NCBI RefSeq assembly: GCF_047634355.1
Contig: NZ_JBLIAL010000007.1
DNA length: 64,000 nucleotides
Origin: Porticoccus sp002341315
GTDB taxonomy: Bacteria > Pseudomonadota > Gammaproteobacteria > Pseudomonadales > Porticoccaceae
Direction: 5' to 3' (one strand)
Each line of letters begins with the position of its first letter. The stretch's first letter is position 1. Below the pieces are notes generated by a model. The model was not told the DNA's origin. It did not search any database and was given only the letters and a program-made list of their open reading frames with translations. Both the position numbers and the translations under genes were made by a program. Below, piece by piece: positions 35,658 to 43,690 of the stretch.

Positions 35658-36887
35658 TTACTGCCCTTTACTTCTTAAAACACTACGGAGCAGTTCAGAA
35701 GCTCCGGGCATCGTTGGCCCATGTTCCTGCGCTAAAAGCCCTGTTTCGCTTCTACTGAATAGTGCCTGCAGGACAATTTCACGTGATTTCTCATCAACTT
35801 CGGTTTCTTTCGAAAGCGCCAAATATAAATGCGTGAGTTGCTCACGCTCCTCAGCATCCCTCATTAGGTGAAATGCGCTAAAAGCCAAGCGGGATAAGAC
35901 TTTAATCAAGTAAGCATAAACTGCTGCAATGGAGCCAAAAAGAATAATCCCTTGTACTGTATGAAGCTTGATTCCAAGCTCCTGACCACGTAGCCAGGTA
36001 AGGAAAAATTCCCTAAAATAAAGCAACCCCACGACCACCAAGGCTATAAGTGCGAGACTCCACAGCCCTCCTTGAATGGAAAATCTTTTAGCTGCCTTGT
36101 GCCAATACTCAGCGGGACCATCCAGCCTTAACTTCTCTTTAAATGTTTTTTCCAGCTCATCAATGGACTGAGACCATATCCTAAGGTTTTCATCAAATAG
36201 CTTGTTCTGATGTTTGATTTGTCTGTTGCCGAGCTTTTTATTAACCCGATGGAGTTTTTCATTGGTTTCCCTCGCATATTGATCCCACTGACTATAATCA
36301 GATTTAAATTCTTCTACTTCAGTAAATAGCTTATCTTTTGCTTCAGCTAACTGGCTTCTTAAATGACCGAGAGATACTTTTTCACCGTTTCTACGTTTTA
36401 CAATGTCTGATTCCTGGTGAAGAAATTCATAACCTAACATCACACCAAAAAACAGCTCCGTATTATTAATTTGTCCAGGGTAGGCTCCTCGAATTACTAA
36501 ATTTGCAAATGCATCAGAAGCGTTTTGCCCATATTTGTTATGGCAATCTATCAGTGGTTCAACTAATGTGTGACCACTCCAAAGGTAATGCTGTTCATGT
36601 TGAAGATGTTGTCCTATTAGATTATTGATTTGCTGGCTAAGTTGTCCTTCGTCCCAGGAATTTAATTGATCTTTCCAGCCATCAATTGTGTCAATAATTT
36701 TTTGGAAAATTACATTCCGGGTCGTGTATGTTTTAACCAGACCAGCAGGGTTTTTAAGCCTTTCATAATGAGGTTTCCAAAAATCCCTTTCTTGGATGGC
36801 AAACTCATAAAAGACACGTAAACTTTGGAATGCAAAAGCCTTTTTTGTCGCATCATAGAATGAAATGTTTATTTTCCTTTCCATCAT
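35658..36887 (-). CDS. Two-TM coiled-coil protein in RM operon (DUF6161-like), unknown function
   Basis: 409 residues. N-terminal soluble region (about 1-190, aromatic-rich), a long charged helix/coiled coil (about 185-265), then two membrane segments (about 278-298 and 313-335). The cytoplasmic C-terminus (DAEEREQLTHLYLALSKETE and LQALFSRSETGLLAQEHGP) resembles, from memory, the DUF6161 group. The start overlaps the hsdS stop as ATGA, with AGGAAGGTGG as ribosome binding site. It is therefore translated with hsdM-hsdS and placed before abi-hsdR, a position that suggests a membrane-linked part of the defence response. No catalytic motif seen. Confidence 0.6.
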   Translation of the reverse strand: MMERKINISFYDATKKAFAFQSLRVFYEFAIQERDFWKPHYERLKNPAGLVKTYTTRNVIFQKIIDTIDGWKDQLNSWDEGQLSQQINNLIGQHLQHEQHYLWSGHTLVEPLIDCHNKYGQNASDAFANLVIRGAYPGQINNTELFFGVMLGYEFLHQESDIVKRRNGEKVSLGHLRSQLAEAKDKLFTEVEEFKSDYSQWDQYARETNEKLHRVNKKLGNRQIKHQNKLFDENLRIWSQSIDELEKTFKEKLRLDGPAEYWHKAAKRFSIQGGLWSLALIALVVVGLLYFREFFLTWLRGQELGIKLHTVQGIILFGSIAAVYAYLIKVLSRLAFSAFHLMRDAEEREQLTHLYLALSKETEVDEKSREIVLQALFSRSETGLLAQEHGPTMPGASELLRSVLRSKGQ

Positions 36888-38116
36888 GCCACCTTCCTGT
36901 TATCAAGTTTTACTCTGCGCTTCCCCGTCAGCAGTTGCTGCATCAGGGCTTTCTTTTCCGTTTTAAGTCTCGTAACAGTTTCTTCTAGATTTTCAATTTC
37001 ATTATCTTGTATTGATAACACCGAGGATATTGCCTTCTGTTCTTGGAGAGGAGGTAATCGAAAGTGAGCCTTGTTTATCCCGCCAATCGATAGGCCGAAT
37101 CTTGTTGCTCCCGTCGCCAGAGTAAAGAAGTAGTATCGAGTTTGAGGTATCGAGAACAAGTAACTCAAGAAAACCCCGTCTGCCAATCGTGATTTGGGTC
37201 TTACGATGGCGAGATGGTATCCACAAACCACCCCCTCAAGGTCTTCAGCCACGTAAGCAGGTACTGCGATATCGCCGGGAGTTTCTGAATCTTTTGTTAT
37301 AACGACATCGCCTTCTTTGAGCGTAAATCGATCGATTTCACTCTGTTTGGCTGTTGCCTCCATGAAAGGCATATTTCGGGTAATCTTCGCGTTGTAGTAG
37401 ACATCTGTGTAATTACACAATCGTACTGGGATTTCATGTCTTTCAGACTTTTTGTCTACTGGGCTTACTATGATCTTAGCGACATCTGTTAAGTAGTAGT
37501 CTTTCCACTGCCCACTAAACCCTGGGAAGCGCTTCTTGCCGGTGAGCAGTTGCTGCATCAGTGCTTTTTTCTGCTGCTGGCTATTGGCGAGGAGTTGCTC
37601 TGTCATGGTGATTGCCTTATCCCATGTGGAAAGGATTTGGGCGATTTTCTTTTGTTCTGGTAGTGGAGGAATAGGCACTTGTATTGACTTAACAATACCT
37701 AAGCTCAAGTTTTCTTGCCCGCCGGCATTCGAAAGTTCTCTAATATTTTCGTATCTGCTCGTTAGAAACTGCAAGTAATAATCTGTGTCGAAATGCTCGT
37801 TAAGAATGATTGCCGCACATGCTTGGTTTGTCGAGGCTTCAATTCCAAGTTTTGCTACTTTCCCCCTCGTTTTCCCTTGCCCATACATTGCCATCAGAAT
37901 GGTATTGATAGGAAAGAGTTTGGCCGAAGAGTTTGAAATGCCTGCTTCGGTGATTTTTTCAGTAGTATCGAAGATTGTCCCAAACTTAACTTCAGAAGTG
38001 GTAACCCAAGGAATCGCTCCGTCCCAGCACTCTCCTTTTTTTCTGTTTGGAGTGCCGCCAGAAGCAACTTGAGCTATCTCATCAATAGTACCTAATCTCC
38101 ACTCTTCAGGCACCAT
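36884..38116 (-). CDS. hsdS: Type I restriction enzyme, specificity subunit (two TRDs)
   Basis: 410 residues with two target-recognition halves, each ending in a conserved helix: PPLPEQKKIAQILSTWD...KKALMQQLLTGKKRFPG (about 150-205) and PPLQEQKAISSVLSIQD...KKALMQQLLTGKRRV (about 355-405). The halves recognise the two parts of a bipartite DNA site and recruit two HsdM. The duplication is also visible in DNA: a 17-bp identity (AGCAGTTGCTGCATCAG) at 36930-36946 and 37545-37561. Starts 11 bp inside hsdM. Confidence 0.94.
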   Translation of the reverse strand: MVPEEWRLGTIDEIAQVASGGTPNRKKGECWDGAIPWVTTSEVKFGTIFDTTEKITEAGISNSSAKLFPINTILMAMYGQGKTRGKVAKLGIEASTNQACAAIILNEHFDTDYYLQFLTSRYENIRELSNAGGQENLSLGIVKSIQVPIPPLPEQKKIAQILSTWDKAITMTEQLLANSQQQKKALMQQLLTGKKRFPGFSGQWKDYYLTDVAKIIVSPVDKKSERHEIPVRLCNYTDVYYNAKITRNMPFMEATAKQSEIDRFTLKEGDVVITKDSETPGDIAVPAYVAEDLEGVVCGYHLAIVRPKSRLADGVFLSYLFSIPQTRYYFFTLATGATRFGLSIGGINKAHFRLPPLQEQKAISSVLSIQDNEIENLEETVTRLKTEKKALMQQLLTGKRRVKLDNRKVA

Positions 38117-39725
38117 AACCCAGCTCCTTGAGATATTTGTCCATCTCTAGCTCAAGCTCTGCTAGCTGTGCTTTCAGCTGCTGGCGTTCCTTTCGTACTG
38201 CTTCAAGATCAATCTCTTCTTCTTCCTCAAACGTATCCACATAACGGGGAATATTGAGGTTGTAATCATTCTCCCTGATCTCATCGGCAGAGGCGAGATA
38301 GGCGTATTTGTCTACCACTACGCCTTGCTGGTTCTGATTGAATTCCTCGGCATAACAGACGGGCGAGCTGAGTTCGATTTCTGGCCCGTTCGATGCTCGT
38401 ACTCTGCGGTAGGTGGCAACGATCTTGCCGATATTGTCACTGGTTAGCTGGTTTTGGTTCTTGCCTGATTTGAACTCCCGGCTGGCGTCAATAAAGAGTA
38501 CAGAATTGTTTTGTTTGTTCTTGTTGAAGACAAGAATCGCAGCGGGAATACCTGTACCGTAAAAGAGCTTTTCGGGCAGACCGATTACGGCATCCAGTAA
38601 GTTCTCTTCAATCAACTTCTGTCGAATTTTGCCCTCAGAGGAGCCCCGGAAGAGTACACCGTGGGGAACTACCACCCCCATTCTGCCCCCACGCTTTGTT
38701 GAAGAGCCGGGTTTGAGTGTTTCGATCATATGAAGAATAAAGGCGTAATCCCCCTTGGTTTTGGGTGGTATCCCACGACGGAAGCGGCTGAATTTGTCGT
38801 GCTCCGCTTCGTCGTGCCCCCATTTATCCAGAGAGAAGGGCGGGTTGGCGGTTACGATATCGAACAACATCAAGTTACCTTCTTTATCCAACAACTTGGG
38901 GTTGCGGATGGTGTCGCCCCATTCCACCTTGTGGTTATCCTCGCCATGGAGAAACATGTTCATTTTCGCCAGCGACCATGTGGAACCGATGGCTTCCTGA
39001 CCGTAGAGGGCGTACTGCTTGCTGTTGTGGTTTTTGCGAACTTTGGCACCACACTTCATCAATAGTGAGGCAGAGCCGCAAGCAGGGTCACAGATGGTGT
39101 CTCCCGGCTGTGGGTCCAGCAGTTCGGCAATGAGGTCGGATACTTCGGGTGGGGTGTAGAACTCGCCCGCCTTCTGTCCACCACTGGCGGCAAAGTTCTT
39201 GATCATGTATTCGTAGGCGTTGCCGATTACGTCCAATGTGCCGACGCGAGAGGGTTTCAGGTTCAGTTCCGGTTTGGCGAAGTCCTCCAGCAGGTGGCGG
39301 AGAATAGTGTTTTTCTGCTTCTCTTCTCCCAGCCTGTCTGTATTAAAGGTGATATCCTGAAACACGCTCTTGCCTGCATCTTTCAGTTTTGTGCCGTTTG
39401 CCTCTTCGATAGCGTGTAGTGCTTGATCGATGCGCTCACCGTTGCCCGGTTCGTGTCTGTGCTCCCAAAGGGCGTAAAAGCTGGCGCTTGGGGGGAGGAC
39501 AAAGCGCTCATTCTTCATCATCTCTTCGATCAGTTCAGGCTCATCACCATATTCGTCCTTATAATTGTCGTAGTGATCTTGCCAGACATCCGAGATGTAC
39601 TTGAGGAAGAGCATGGTCAGGATGAAATCTTTGTAGGTGTCAGCGCTGATGGTGCCCCTGAAGGTGTCACAGGCGGACCATAGTGCTTTGTTGATTTGAT
39701 CCTGGCTAACGGGCGTGTTGCTCAT
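38106..39725 (-). CDS. hsdM: Type I restriction enzyme, adenine methyltransferase subunit
   Basis: 539 residues. N-terminal HsdM helical domain (LWSACDTFRG...LFLKYISDVWQ). SAM-binding region from GEFYTPPEVSDLIAEL to DPACGSASLLM, catalytic NPPF in VTANPPFSLDKWG. C-terminal coiled coil for contact with HsdS. N6-adenine methylation protects host DNA. The ATG overlaps the stop of the half-HsdS gene by 4 bp. Confidence 0.95.
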   Translation of the reverse strand: MSNTPVSQDQINKALWSACDTFRGTISADTYKDFILTMLFLKYISDVWQDHYDNYKDEYGDEPELIEEMMKNERFVLPPSASFYALWEHRHEPGNGERIDQALHAIEEANGTKLKDAGKSVFQDITFNTDRLGEEKQKNTILRHLLEDFAKPELNLKPSRVGTLDVIGNAYEYMIKNFAASGGQKAGEFYTPPEVSDLIAELLDPQPGDTICDPACGSASLLMKCGAKVRKNHNSKQYALYGQEAIGSTWSLAKMNMFLHGEDNHKVEWGDTIRNPKLLDKEGNLMLFDIVTANPPFSLDKWGHDEAEHDKFSRFRRGIPPKTKGDYAFILHMIETLKPGSSTKRGGRMGVVVPHGVLFRGSSEGKIRQKLIEENLLDAVIGLPEKLFYGTGIPAAILVFNKNKQNNSVLFIDASREFKSGKNQNQLTSDNIGKIVATYRRVRASNGPEIELSSPVCYAEEFNQNQQGVVVDKYAYLASADEIRENDYNLNIPRYVDTFEEEEEIDLEAVRKERQQLKAQLAELELEMDKYLKELGYGA

Positions 39726-40336
39726 TTAGTGCATTCCTTTAGTAATTTCTGGTATATGCCATTAATCAAAGTATCCCGATTTATTTCCAGCGTCTCTACC
39801 AAGGCTTTTTCTTTTTGGCGCAGTTGATAAAGCCGGATAATTTGCTTCTGAACTTCCATTTCCGGGAGTGGTATTGATAATTCTTCCAAATGTTTTTTGT
39901 TAATAGAGGGTATATTTGTGCCGGTACGCATTTCATCCAGCTGTTGTTGAGTTTTGGGATAGTTCAAAACCCAACACAGGTATTCAGGGAGTATGTTTTT
40001 TCTAGGTGTAAGTACCAACAACTGATTTGAGGGGATAACTTTTTTATCAGTTTTGTTCACTTGCAGCAAGGCAGCTGTGTTGTGAATGCCCCTGGCCGCG
40101 ATGACGACCTCCCCCTGTTTAAGCACTTGAGACTGCTTTCCCTCCCATTTAATTTCCTGCAAAGCTTCGATATCAATTATCTGGGAATCACGCATATCCC
40201 TGATCTGCAACATGAGAATACCGGAACCAGGCATTGGTTTTGGTGTTTCCCGATAGGTGTAACCTGCCCGGATATCCGCTATTCGTTTGAGTTTGGTCAT
40301 TATGCCCATGTTTGTTGTTACGATTAAGCCATCCAT
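39722..40336 (-). CDS. Half-length type I specificity subunit (single TRD)
   Basis: About 204 residues. The start is uncertain: the ATG at 40334-40336 has AAGGA eight bases upstream, while in-frame ATGs at 40345, 40312 and 40300 are also possible. One target-recognition domain of the methylase_S type (KLKRIADIRAGYTYRE, GEVVIAARG, LPEYLCWVLNY, INKKHLEELSIPLP) followed by one coiled-coil arm (QKQIIRLYQLRQKEKALVETL). Lies upstream of hsdM in the same operon, besides the full two-TRD HsdS downstream. Half-S proteins can dimerise to make a functional specificity unit, so it may give the methylase a second target. Confidence 0.85.
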   Translation of the reverse strand: MDGLIVTTNMGIMTKLKRIADIRAGYTYRETPKPMPGSGILMLQIRDMRDSQIIDIEALQEIKWEGKQSQVLKQGEVVIAARGIHNTAALLQVNKTDKKVIPSNQLLVLTPRKNILPEYLCWVLNYPKTQQQLDEMRTGTNIPSINKKHLEELSIPLPEMEVQKQIIRLYQLRQKEKALVETLEINRDTLINGIYQKLLKECTK

Positions 40337-40347
40337 GGCTGACATCC

Positions 40348-40629
40348 TTACGCTGCCTGTTGCTCAAGCATACCTTTAAGATATGCCGCTGCCTTGGGAT
40401 CAATGCCATACCAGGAGGCTTCACCATTCAACCGGGTAACCAACAACCCGTCGTCTCCATCCATTGCTTGCAAAAGGTTATTTGCTACCTGTGAAGCGGA
40501 TTGACTGGTAGAGATAACCCAGGTCGACTCTAGTGGCCTACACCATTTTGGGTAATTTTGAATTCGCTTATAAAGCTCTTCATAGTTACGGTTTTTACGA
40601 AGATCGTAATCGATCTGATATACTGCCAT
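40348..40629 (-). CDS. Cas2-like/SinR-family small protein
   Basis: 93 residues. MAVYQIDYDLRKNRNYEELYKRI, then STWVISTSQSASQVANNLLQ and DDGLLVTRLNG: the ferredoxin-like beta-alpha-beta pattern of the Cas2/VapD superfamily, closest to proteins called SinR-like. No CRISPR array or other cas gene is present. The ATG has GAGG nine bases upstream. First gene of the leftward RM operon, 2 to 11 bp before the half-HsdS gene depending on its start. Function unknown; Cas2/VapD relatives include metal-dependent nucleases, and the first Asp (YDLR) is the usual metal ligand. Confidence 0.75.
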   Translation of the reverse strand: MAVYQIDYDLRKNRNYEELYKRIQNYPKWCRPLESTWVISTSQSASQVANNLLQAMDGDDGLLVTRLNGEASWYGIDPKAAAYLKGMLEQQAA

Positions 40630-40942
40630 TTGCTTTTACCTCGCTCTGAGATAGGTGATTGCAATTGCGGCAGGGTGCGACCTGCCGCGCCTTTATTCCT
40701 AAAACTATCCATAAATTTCTCTATACTATAGCTACTGCAATAGGAACAATGCAGATAATAGCCTCTATCTGCTCTATGTCAATATTTTTGTACAGTATAT
40801 TAAGTATAGAAAAAATTATTTTGAGCATGATATCCATCTTGTAAGGGTCAAGAGCCAATCTACCAACCGGACATTAAACCGGACATTAAACCGGATTTTT
40901 TATTTGTTTTAAATGTACTACCTATATGATATATAATAGGTT
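40630..40942. other. Divergent control region between RM operon and fic
   Basis: 313 bp, strongly A+T-rich, without a gene. It must contain promoters for both directions. It holds the left copy of a 31-bp repeat (40865-40895) and a TATAAT at 40933-40938, only 4 bp before the fic ATG. That spacing would give a leaderless or very short fic leader if used. Confidence 0.55.
40865..40895 (+). repeat. 31-bp repeat (2.5 units of CCGGACATTAAA), non-coding copy
   Basis: Identical to 40956-40986, which lies inside the first codons of fic. The unit CCGGACATTAAA is 12 bp, tandem. The two copies are 91 bp apart and in different frames relative to fic. Confidence 0.85.
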
Positions 40943-42187
40943 ATGGATAAAAAAGAACCGGACATTAAACCGGACATTAAACCGGACATAGAAACGGCCT
41001 TAGACCGGGGAGAAGCTACCACAATTATGGAGCCCCTCCAAATAAGTGAAGGCTCCCGTCTCCGTCCCGCTTTAACAGAACTCTCATTAGAGCTTGCCGC
41101 AAAATCTGCGGGTTTCAGGCGCAGCTTACCCGTGGGCGTTGTTAAAGCCCTTGCCGAACTGGTGCGCGCCATGAACTGTTACTACTCGAACTTGATCGAG
41201 GGACATAATACACATCCTGTCGATATTGAACGCGCAATGCGGGACGACTATAGCAGCGAACCACGAAAGAGAGACCTACAGCTGGAAGCACGGGCCCATG
41301 TCATGGTTCAAAAATGGATTGATGAAGGCGGTCTGGATGGCGGGCGCGCCCTGACGCTTGAAGGTATCTGTGAAACCCACCGGCGGTTTTGCGAACAGTT
41401 ACCGGAAGATTTGCTCTGGGTAGAAGACCCGGATACTGAGGAGCGTATAAAAGTAATTCCAGGGGAACTTCGGGCGCGGGATGTGAGGGTTGGCGATCAC
41501 ATTCCCGTCAGTGCCGGAGCCCTGCCCCGCTTTCTTCGCCGTTTTGAGGAGGTTTATGGCCGACTGAAAAAAGCTGAAACAATTTTCTCGGCAGCCGCCG
41601 CACATCATCGACTTCTCTGGATTCACCCGTTCCTCGACGGAAATGGCCGTGTGGCCCGACTTATGTCTTACGCCATGCTCAGAGAGGCTCTTGATACGGG
41701 GGGCATATGGTCTATAGCACGGGGGCTTGCGAGACAGGAAACCAGGTATAAGCAGCATTTAATTGCTTGCGATCAACCACGCCAGGGAGACATGGACGGT
41801 CGGGGCAGTCGGAGTGAAAGCGCTTTGGCAGAATTTACAGAGTTCTTCTTACAAACCTGCCTAGATCAGGTCACTTTTATGGAAGAACTTGTTCAGCCGG
41901 ACAAATTACGTGCTCGTATCCGGCTTTGGGCCGAAGAGGAAATACGGACGGATAGTTTACCTCCCAAAGCCGATAACGTATTGGACGCGGTGCTATATCG
42001 GGGTGAACTACCCCGTGGCGATGTCCCCGGTATTGTCGGGACTGGTGAACGTCAGGCGCGGCGTATCGTTTCAGCGCTACAGGATGCAGGAGTGATTACT
42101 TCCGAGAGTACACGTGCACCTCTGCATATTGCCTTCCCGGCCACACTCGCCGGGCGCTGGATGCCGGGGTTATTTCCGGAAGTCTGA
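40943..42187 (+). CDS. Fic-family protein with N-terminal inhibitory motif and C-terminal winged helix
   Basis: 414 residues. Fic core motif HPFLDGNGRVARL (about residues 230-242) carries the catalytic His and nucleotide-binding residues needed for AMPylation. The inhibitory S-x-x-x-E-G element is in YYSNLIEGHN (about residues 86-92), so it is a self-inhibited (class II-like) Fic. The C-terminal 80 residues resemble a winged helix (VLDAVLYRG...ARRIVSALQDAGVI). The N-terminus has a triplicated PDIK/PDIE peptide encoded by a 12-bp DNA repeat. The ATG at 40943 has a poor ribosome binding site; Met29 at 41027 is an alternative. Transcribed away from the RM operon. Confidence 0.88.
   Translation: MDKKEPDIKPDIKPDIETALDRGEATTIMEPLQISEGSRLRPALTELSLELAAKSAGFRRSLPVGVVKALAELVRAMNCYYSNLIEGHNTHPVDIERAMRDDYSSEPRKRDLQLEARAHVMVQKWIDEGGLDGGRALTLEGICETHRRFCEQLPEDLLWVEDPDTEERIKVIPGELRARDVRVGDHIPVSAGALPRFLRRFEEVYGRLKKAETIFSAAAAHHRLLWIHPFLDGNGRVARLMSYAMLREALDTGGIWSIARGLARQETRYKQHLIACDQPRQGDMDGRGSRSESALAEFTEFFLQTCLDQVTFMEELVQPDKLRARIRLWAEEEIRTDSLPPKADNVLDAVLYRGELPRGDVPGIVGTGERQARRIVSALQDAGVITSESTRAPLHIAFPATLAGRWMPGLFPEV
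40956..40986 (+). repeat. 31-bp repeat, coding copy within fic start
   Basis: Same sequence as 40865-40895; here read as KPDIKPDIKPDI. The tandem 12-bp unit continues with one variant copy to about 40993. Confidence 0.85.
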
Positions 42188-42597
42188 ATAAGGGCAGCTA
42201 TTAATTCACTCGTTAATCCGTGAAAACATTTTCTCCCCAGCTAGTACAAGACTACAGAGCCCATTCCACGGTTAATATTCGATTTTATTTGGCGCATTTA
42301 ACCTTTTGCGACAAATAAAGTGGCACAAAAATGGAAATGCGCCATAAAAATTATCGCGTCACTTCAGCTTGAGAGTGTTATGGAACCTGGTTTTTTGAAA
42401 ATGAAATAGGGTAGGAGGTTATTTCACTTTCAAGCGAATAAAGTGAAATAACAATATCAAAACGTCCCAAAATCAATTAAGCACTTGCGTGAGATTTGCG
42501 TGACTTATTGTGAAAAGTTGTGCTCTGTACTGCAAATTTGCTGTGGGTGTCTAAATTAAAGTTAATAAAATCAATATCTTAAAAATTTCCAGCCAGT
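42188..42597. other. Right-end, gene-free part of island
   Basis: 410 bp between fic and the right tRNA repeat. No gene seen. Contains the right copy of the 19-bp end repeat and A+T-rich DNA, consistent with an attachment-site region. Confidence 0.6.
42486..42504. repeat. Island-end repeat, right copy (probable integrase arm site)
   Basis: TGCGTGAGATTTGCGTGAC, identical to 27407-27425, 94 bp inside the right 46-bp repeat. Confidence 0.7.
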
Positions 42598-42643
42598 TTC
42601 ATAATGCTGGGGTCGGTGGTTCAAGTCCACCCGTAGCTACCAT
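42598..42643 (+). repeat. attR: right copy of 46-bp tRNA-Met 3' repeat
   Basis: Identical to 27314-27359. Only the 3' half of the tRNA is present, so it is not a functional gene; it marks the right end of the island. Confidence 0.92.
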
Positions 42644-42882
42644 TCCTTTACCCTACTTCTAACACCCCTTCAGGCACGCTCCCTATAACAGTCAAGGGCA
42701 TTTTGACTCTGCAACAATCTTCCTAACCCACCAACCAATTCTCTGATCAACCACGTTCAGTAATACACCGATTCCAACTTACACTGAGACGGTAAGTACC
42801 CGCCTATAGTCGCAATCTCTATCGCCGCACTCAGGGCAACTTTACTAGGCTGACTTACATCGATTACAAAACAGGCTGACAT

Positions 42883-42912
42883 AAAAAAACCCGCAATTAG
42901 CGGGTTTTTTTT
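42883..42912. terminator. Bidirectional terminator downstream of PEP-CTERM gene
   Basis: Seven A, CCCGC, 5-nt loop AATTA, GCGGG, eight T: strong in both directions; ends the leftward gene at 42936. Confidence 0.9.
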
Positions 42913-42935
42913 ATTGGAGCGAAGAGCCGCTGGTA

Positions 42936-43547
42936 TCAGCTTGCCCGACGACGGCGACGCAGGGCCATCGCAAGGAGGCCGGCTGCAAGCAGGGCCAGTG
43001 GAGCCGGCTCGGGAATCTCGTTGCTCTCGAACTGATAGGAGGCAAAGTGATTGTTGACGTCAGTGGCATCCACTCCAGTCAACTGGAACAAGGAACTACC
43101 GCTGGCATCAAGAAAATTAAAGTCGTAAATATCACGACTCGAACAGCAATCATCTGTCCGTCCGAAAATTGCCATACTGCTCAGATCCACTGCCTCAAGA
43201 AATGTAATCGTCAGCGTATCACCTGTTTTTGGGTTGCCTTCATGAAAGACACTGCCGTTGGAAAATACACCATCAGTATTTCCATCAATGGCTTTGTCCG
43301 GCGTGGAGGATGCGTTCCAGCTATCGGGCGCTGACGCCGTTGCTGTCAGCGCAACATTCACATTACTCATGTCGAAGGCCTGAAACTCAGCCACCTGCAA
43401 CCATTCATTTATACTATTGGAAATCTCAACGCTTTTCACGCCCACCAAACCAGCATTGGCACCTGCCATAAAAGAAACAGCTACGGCACAAACGGCAACC
43501 TGACTAACAAAACGACGCAAACGCGATGTGATCTTGGAATTGAACAT
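42936..43547 (-). CDS. PEP-CTERM sorted secreted protein, F5/8-type-C-like fold
   Basis: 203 residues from the ATG at 43545-43547 (MFNSKITSRLRRFVS; AAGG ten bases upstream). Sec signal peptide ending near ANA (about residue 33). The middle resembles a discoidin/F5-8 type C galactose-binding-like domain (EISNSINEWLQVAEFQAFD, TPDKAIDGNTDGVF). The C-terminal sorting signal is complete: IPEPAPLAL, a hydrophobic helix, then RRRRR. It would be exported, cut and released or attached by an exosortase. A sigma-54-type promoter and an 18-bp shared element lie upstream. Confidence 0.88.
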   Translation of the reverse strand: MFNSKITSRLRRFVSQVAVCAVAVSFMAGANAGLVGVKSVEISNSINEWLQVAEFQAFDMSNVNVALTATASAPDSWNASSTPDKAIDGNTDGVFSNGSVFHEGNPKTGDTLTITFLEAVDLSSMAIFGRTDDCCSSRDIYDFNFLDASGSSLFQLTGVDATDVNNHFASYQFESNEIPEPAPLALLAAGLLAMALRRRRRAS

Positions 43548-43603
43548 ACTTCTGGCCTTCTTCAATAATTTTAATGAATTACACTGATATACATAACATG
43601 TAA

Positions 43604-43618
43604 GCAAAATGCAGGCCA
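43604..43618 (-). promoter_or_regulatory. Candidate sigma-54 promoter of PEP-CTERM gene 1
   Basis: Minus strand TGGCCTGCATTTTGC: GG and GC correctly spaced, -12 TTGC perfect, -24 TGGC then two mismatches. Transcription would start near 43592, 45 bp before the ATG. Confidence 0.6.
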
Positions 43619-43690
43619 ATTAAATAATATTCTTTTATATCAAATAGATATATATATCGTTGCCAGAAATAAAGCGCCGTCATTTAGCTT

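Larger units (their letters stand above)
27360..42643. mobile_element. Genomic island (about 15.3 kb) integrated at tRNA-Met, carrying a type I RM defence cluster
   Basis: Bounded by the 46-bp tRNA-derived direct repeats; the tRNA-proximal integrase points toward the tRNA. A 19-bp repeat occurs inside both ends (27407-27425 and 42486-42504), probably integrase arm sites. Contents: integrase, AlpA-like factor, second recombinase, zinc peptidase, HsdR, Abi protein, a two-TM coiled-coil protein, HsdS, HsdM, half-HsdS, Cas2-like protein, Fic protein. No conjugation, replication or phage structural genes, so it is not self-transmissible by itself. The central part is visibly richer in A+T than the flanks. 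Confidence 0.92.

Noticed and set aside
40348..40629. CRISPR-Cas adaptation module
   Set aside because: The Cas2-like protein stands alone: no repeats-with-spacers array, no cas1 or other cas gene in the window.
42598..42643. Second tRNA-Met gene
   Set aside because: Only the 3' half is present; it is the attR copy.
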